DNA from: DALYLB01 sp046154695
GTDB lineage: Bacteria; Acidobacteriota; Blastocatellia; RBC074
Length of the DNA: 9,645 nt
NCBI GenBank assembly: GCA_046154695.1
Contig: JBJXFI010000007.1
Location: 1 to 9,645 of the forward strand
Reading direction: 5' to 3'
In this document: positions 9,289-9,645 of the stretch, one piece after another
Layout: each line of letters starts with the position of its first letter
Numbering within the stretch: the stretch's first letter is position 1
Made by a program: the position numbers and the translations under genes
The notes under the pieces: generated by a model
What the model was told of the DNA's origin: nothing
What the model saw: only the letters and a program-made list of their open reading frames with translations
Database searches by the model: none

Positions 9289-9298
9289 CAAATCGGTT
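9282..9298. promoter_or_regulatory. Operator-like element over and upstream of the sufR -35 box
   Basis: The inverted repeat TTGT-CA-ACAA (9282-9291) covers the -35 hexamer and abuts AATCGGTT (9291-9298; AACCGATT on the minus strand), the octamer also found in the Fe-S carrier leader at 7420-7427. Position over the -35 fits autorepression. The sequence match is seen; the binding protein is inferred to be the SufR-like product itself. Confidence 0.4.
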
Positions 9299-9358
9299 CT
9301 CAAAAGGATTTTCCCGGGAGGGGGCGTGCGTTTTGCGGGGGCGCATGCTAGGATTGGT

Positions 9359-9376
9359 CTGTCCATATTATGACAG
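9359..9376 (+). promoter_or_regulatory. Inverted repeat around a possible -10 box upstream of korA
   Basis: CTGTC (9359-9363) and GACAG (9372-9376) form a 5-bp inverted repeat with an 8-base spacer that contains TATTAT (9366-9371), a plausible -10. No good -35 lies 17 bases upstream (GCATGC at 9343-9348), so an activator might be needed. Initiation would fall near 9378-9380. Confidence 0.3.
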
Positions 9377-9379
9377 GTT

Positions 9380-9553
9380 ATGGCCGACAACGAACCCAAC
9401 CTCTCGCACTCCAACCTGACCCATCGGTGGCGCAGATTTCCATTCAAGCCGCAATGTCCGAGAATTGGCGGCGAAGGGAAAAGGCCTCGCGCGCTGCGCG
9501 CCCGGTATTGGGCCCTGAGGAACGCAAAATCCAACAACGGAGTCTGTAATTAG
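9380..9553 (+). CDS. Possible small basic ORF of 57 codons upstream of korA
   Basis: An open frame from ATG 9380 to TAG 9551-9553 fills most of the otherwise gene-free interval between sufR and korA and ends two bases before the korA ATG. It would encode a very basic, Arg-rich peptide (start MADNEPNLSHSNLTHRWRRF, end KSNNGVCN) that I do not recognise. The first 16 codons nearly all end in G or C, as real genes here do; later codons are more mixed. If TATTAT at 9366-9371 is a -10 box, the transcript would start at this ATG, as for sufR. Against it: no Shine-Dalgarno, no recognisable domain, and a competing 59-codon frame from ATG 9370 to TAA 9547-9549. It could be a leader peptide, a coupling ORF or plain untranslated leader. 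Confidence 0.28.
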   Translation: MADNEPNLSHSNLTHRWRRFPFKPQCPRIGGEGKRPRALRARYWALRNAKSNNGVCN

Positions 9554-9555
9554 CA

Positions 9556-9645
9556 ATGTCTGCACCAACAGCAAAGAATCACGTAGAAGAGCTTGAGACC
9601 GTCACGATTCGGTTTGCCGGTGATTCAGGCGATGGTATGCAGGTG
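9556..9645 (+). CDS. korA: 2-oxoglutarate:ferredoxin oxidoreductase, alpha (gamma-alpha fused) subunit, N-terminal fragment
   Basis: Only the first 30 codons are visible; the gene continues past the window end. The peptide contains VTIRFAGDSGDGMQV, with GDSGDG at residues 22-27. This is the hallmark start of KorA-type subunits, whose gamma domain is fused in front of the alpha domain. With a KorB partner, presumably downstream, the enzyme uses thiamine diphosphate and Fe-S clusters to convert 2-oxoglutarate and CoA to succinyl-CoA, CO2 and reduced ferredoxin. It is typically oxygen-sensitive, which fits its position beside an Fe-S maintenance cluster. The nearest Shine-Dalgarno-like run, GGAG at 9539-9542, is 13 bases from ATG 9556, which is rather far. 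Translation may rely on coupling to the small upstream ORF. The related 2-oxoacid family members (pyruvate, ketoisovalerate) are the alternative, but this motif wording favours KorA. Confidence 0.85.
   Translation, partial: MSAPTAKNHVEELETVTIRFAGDSGDGMQV

Noticed and set aside
8857..9537. 226-codon minus-strand frame spanning the sufR promoter
   Set aside because: It is out of frame with the winged-helix regulator, has no recognisable domain and crosses the strong TTGACA/TATCAT promoter.
9370..9549. 59-codon plus-strand ORF overlapping the 57-codon candidate before korA
   Set aside because: Its third-position G/C content is less gene-like and its ATG lies within the possible -10 box. If either frame is real, the one from 9380 is favoured.

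Overview
The window looks like chromosomal DNA of a GC-rich bacterium, most likely an Acidobacteriota. The main pointer is the C-terminal ~240 residues of the large secreted protein at 3146-6499. I recognise them as the 'Solibacter C-terminal' domain (TIGR03437 type), known mainly from Candidatus Solibacter and relatives. I see no rRNA, tRNA, CRISPR array, insertion sequence or phage gene. Gene density is high and codon use is strongly G/C at third positions, which produces many long antisense shadow reading frames.

Layout. (1) 1-2990, minus strand: a large SWIM zinc-finger/SNF2-family ATPase, cut by the window edge before its second helicase lobe. (2) 2991-3145: a divergent promoter region with a good sigma70-type promoter facing each way and a 12-bp palindrome over one -35 box. 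(3) 3146-6499, plus strand: a 1117-residue exported Asp-box (BNR/sortilin-type) beta-propeller protein with the Solibacter-type C-terminal domain. (4) 6535-9251, minus strand: four genes in transcription order sufR-like regulator, mrp (ApbC/NBP35 Fe-S carrier ATPase), A-type Fe-S carrier (HesB/IscA/ErpA) and rubrerythrin. (5) 9252-9555: a divergent regulatory region with the sufR promoter, a possible plus-strand promoter and a possible 57-codon ORF. (6) 9556-end, plus strand: the first 30 codons of korA, 2-oxoglutarate:ferredoxin oxidoreductase.

How the genes fit together. Region 4 reads as a compact iron-sulfur/oxidative-stress module: an Fe-S-sensing repressor with four C-terminal cysteines, two Fe-S carrier proteins and a peroxide-scavenging diiron protein, beside an oxygen-labile Fe-S enzyme (KorA). 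sufR and mrp are joined by a TAATG stop/start overlap. The A-type carrier has its own promoter. The regulator and carrier promoters share the -10 hexamer TATCAT and an 8-bp word, AACCGATT, which I propose as part of a common operator. A perfect 39-nt palindrome separates the carrier from rubrerythrin. No sufBCDS or iscS-iscU genes are in view, so SufR here would control a carrier/repair set rather than an adjacent assembly operon.

The points most worth a second look are the shared candidate SufR operator, the apparently leaderless sufR transcript, an Mrp that has lost the second cysteine of its CxxC motif, and the long palindrome before rubrerythrin. I did not find a convincing wholly new system.
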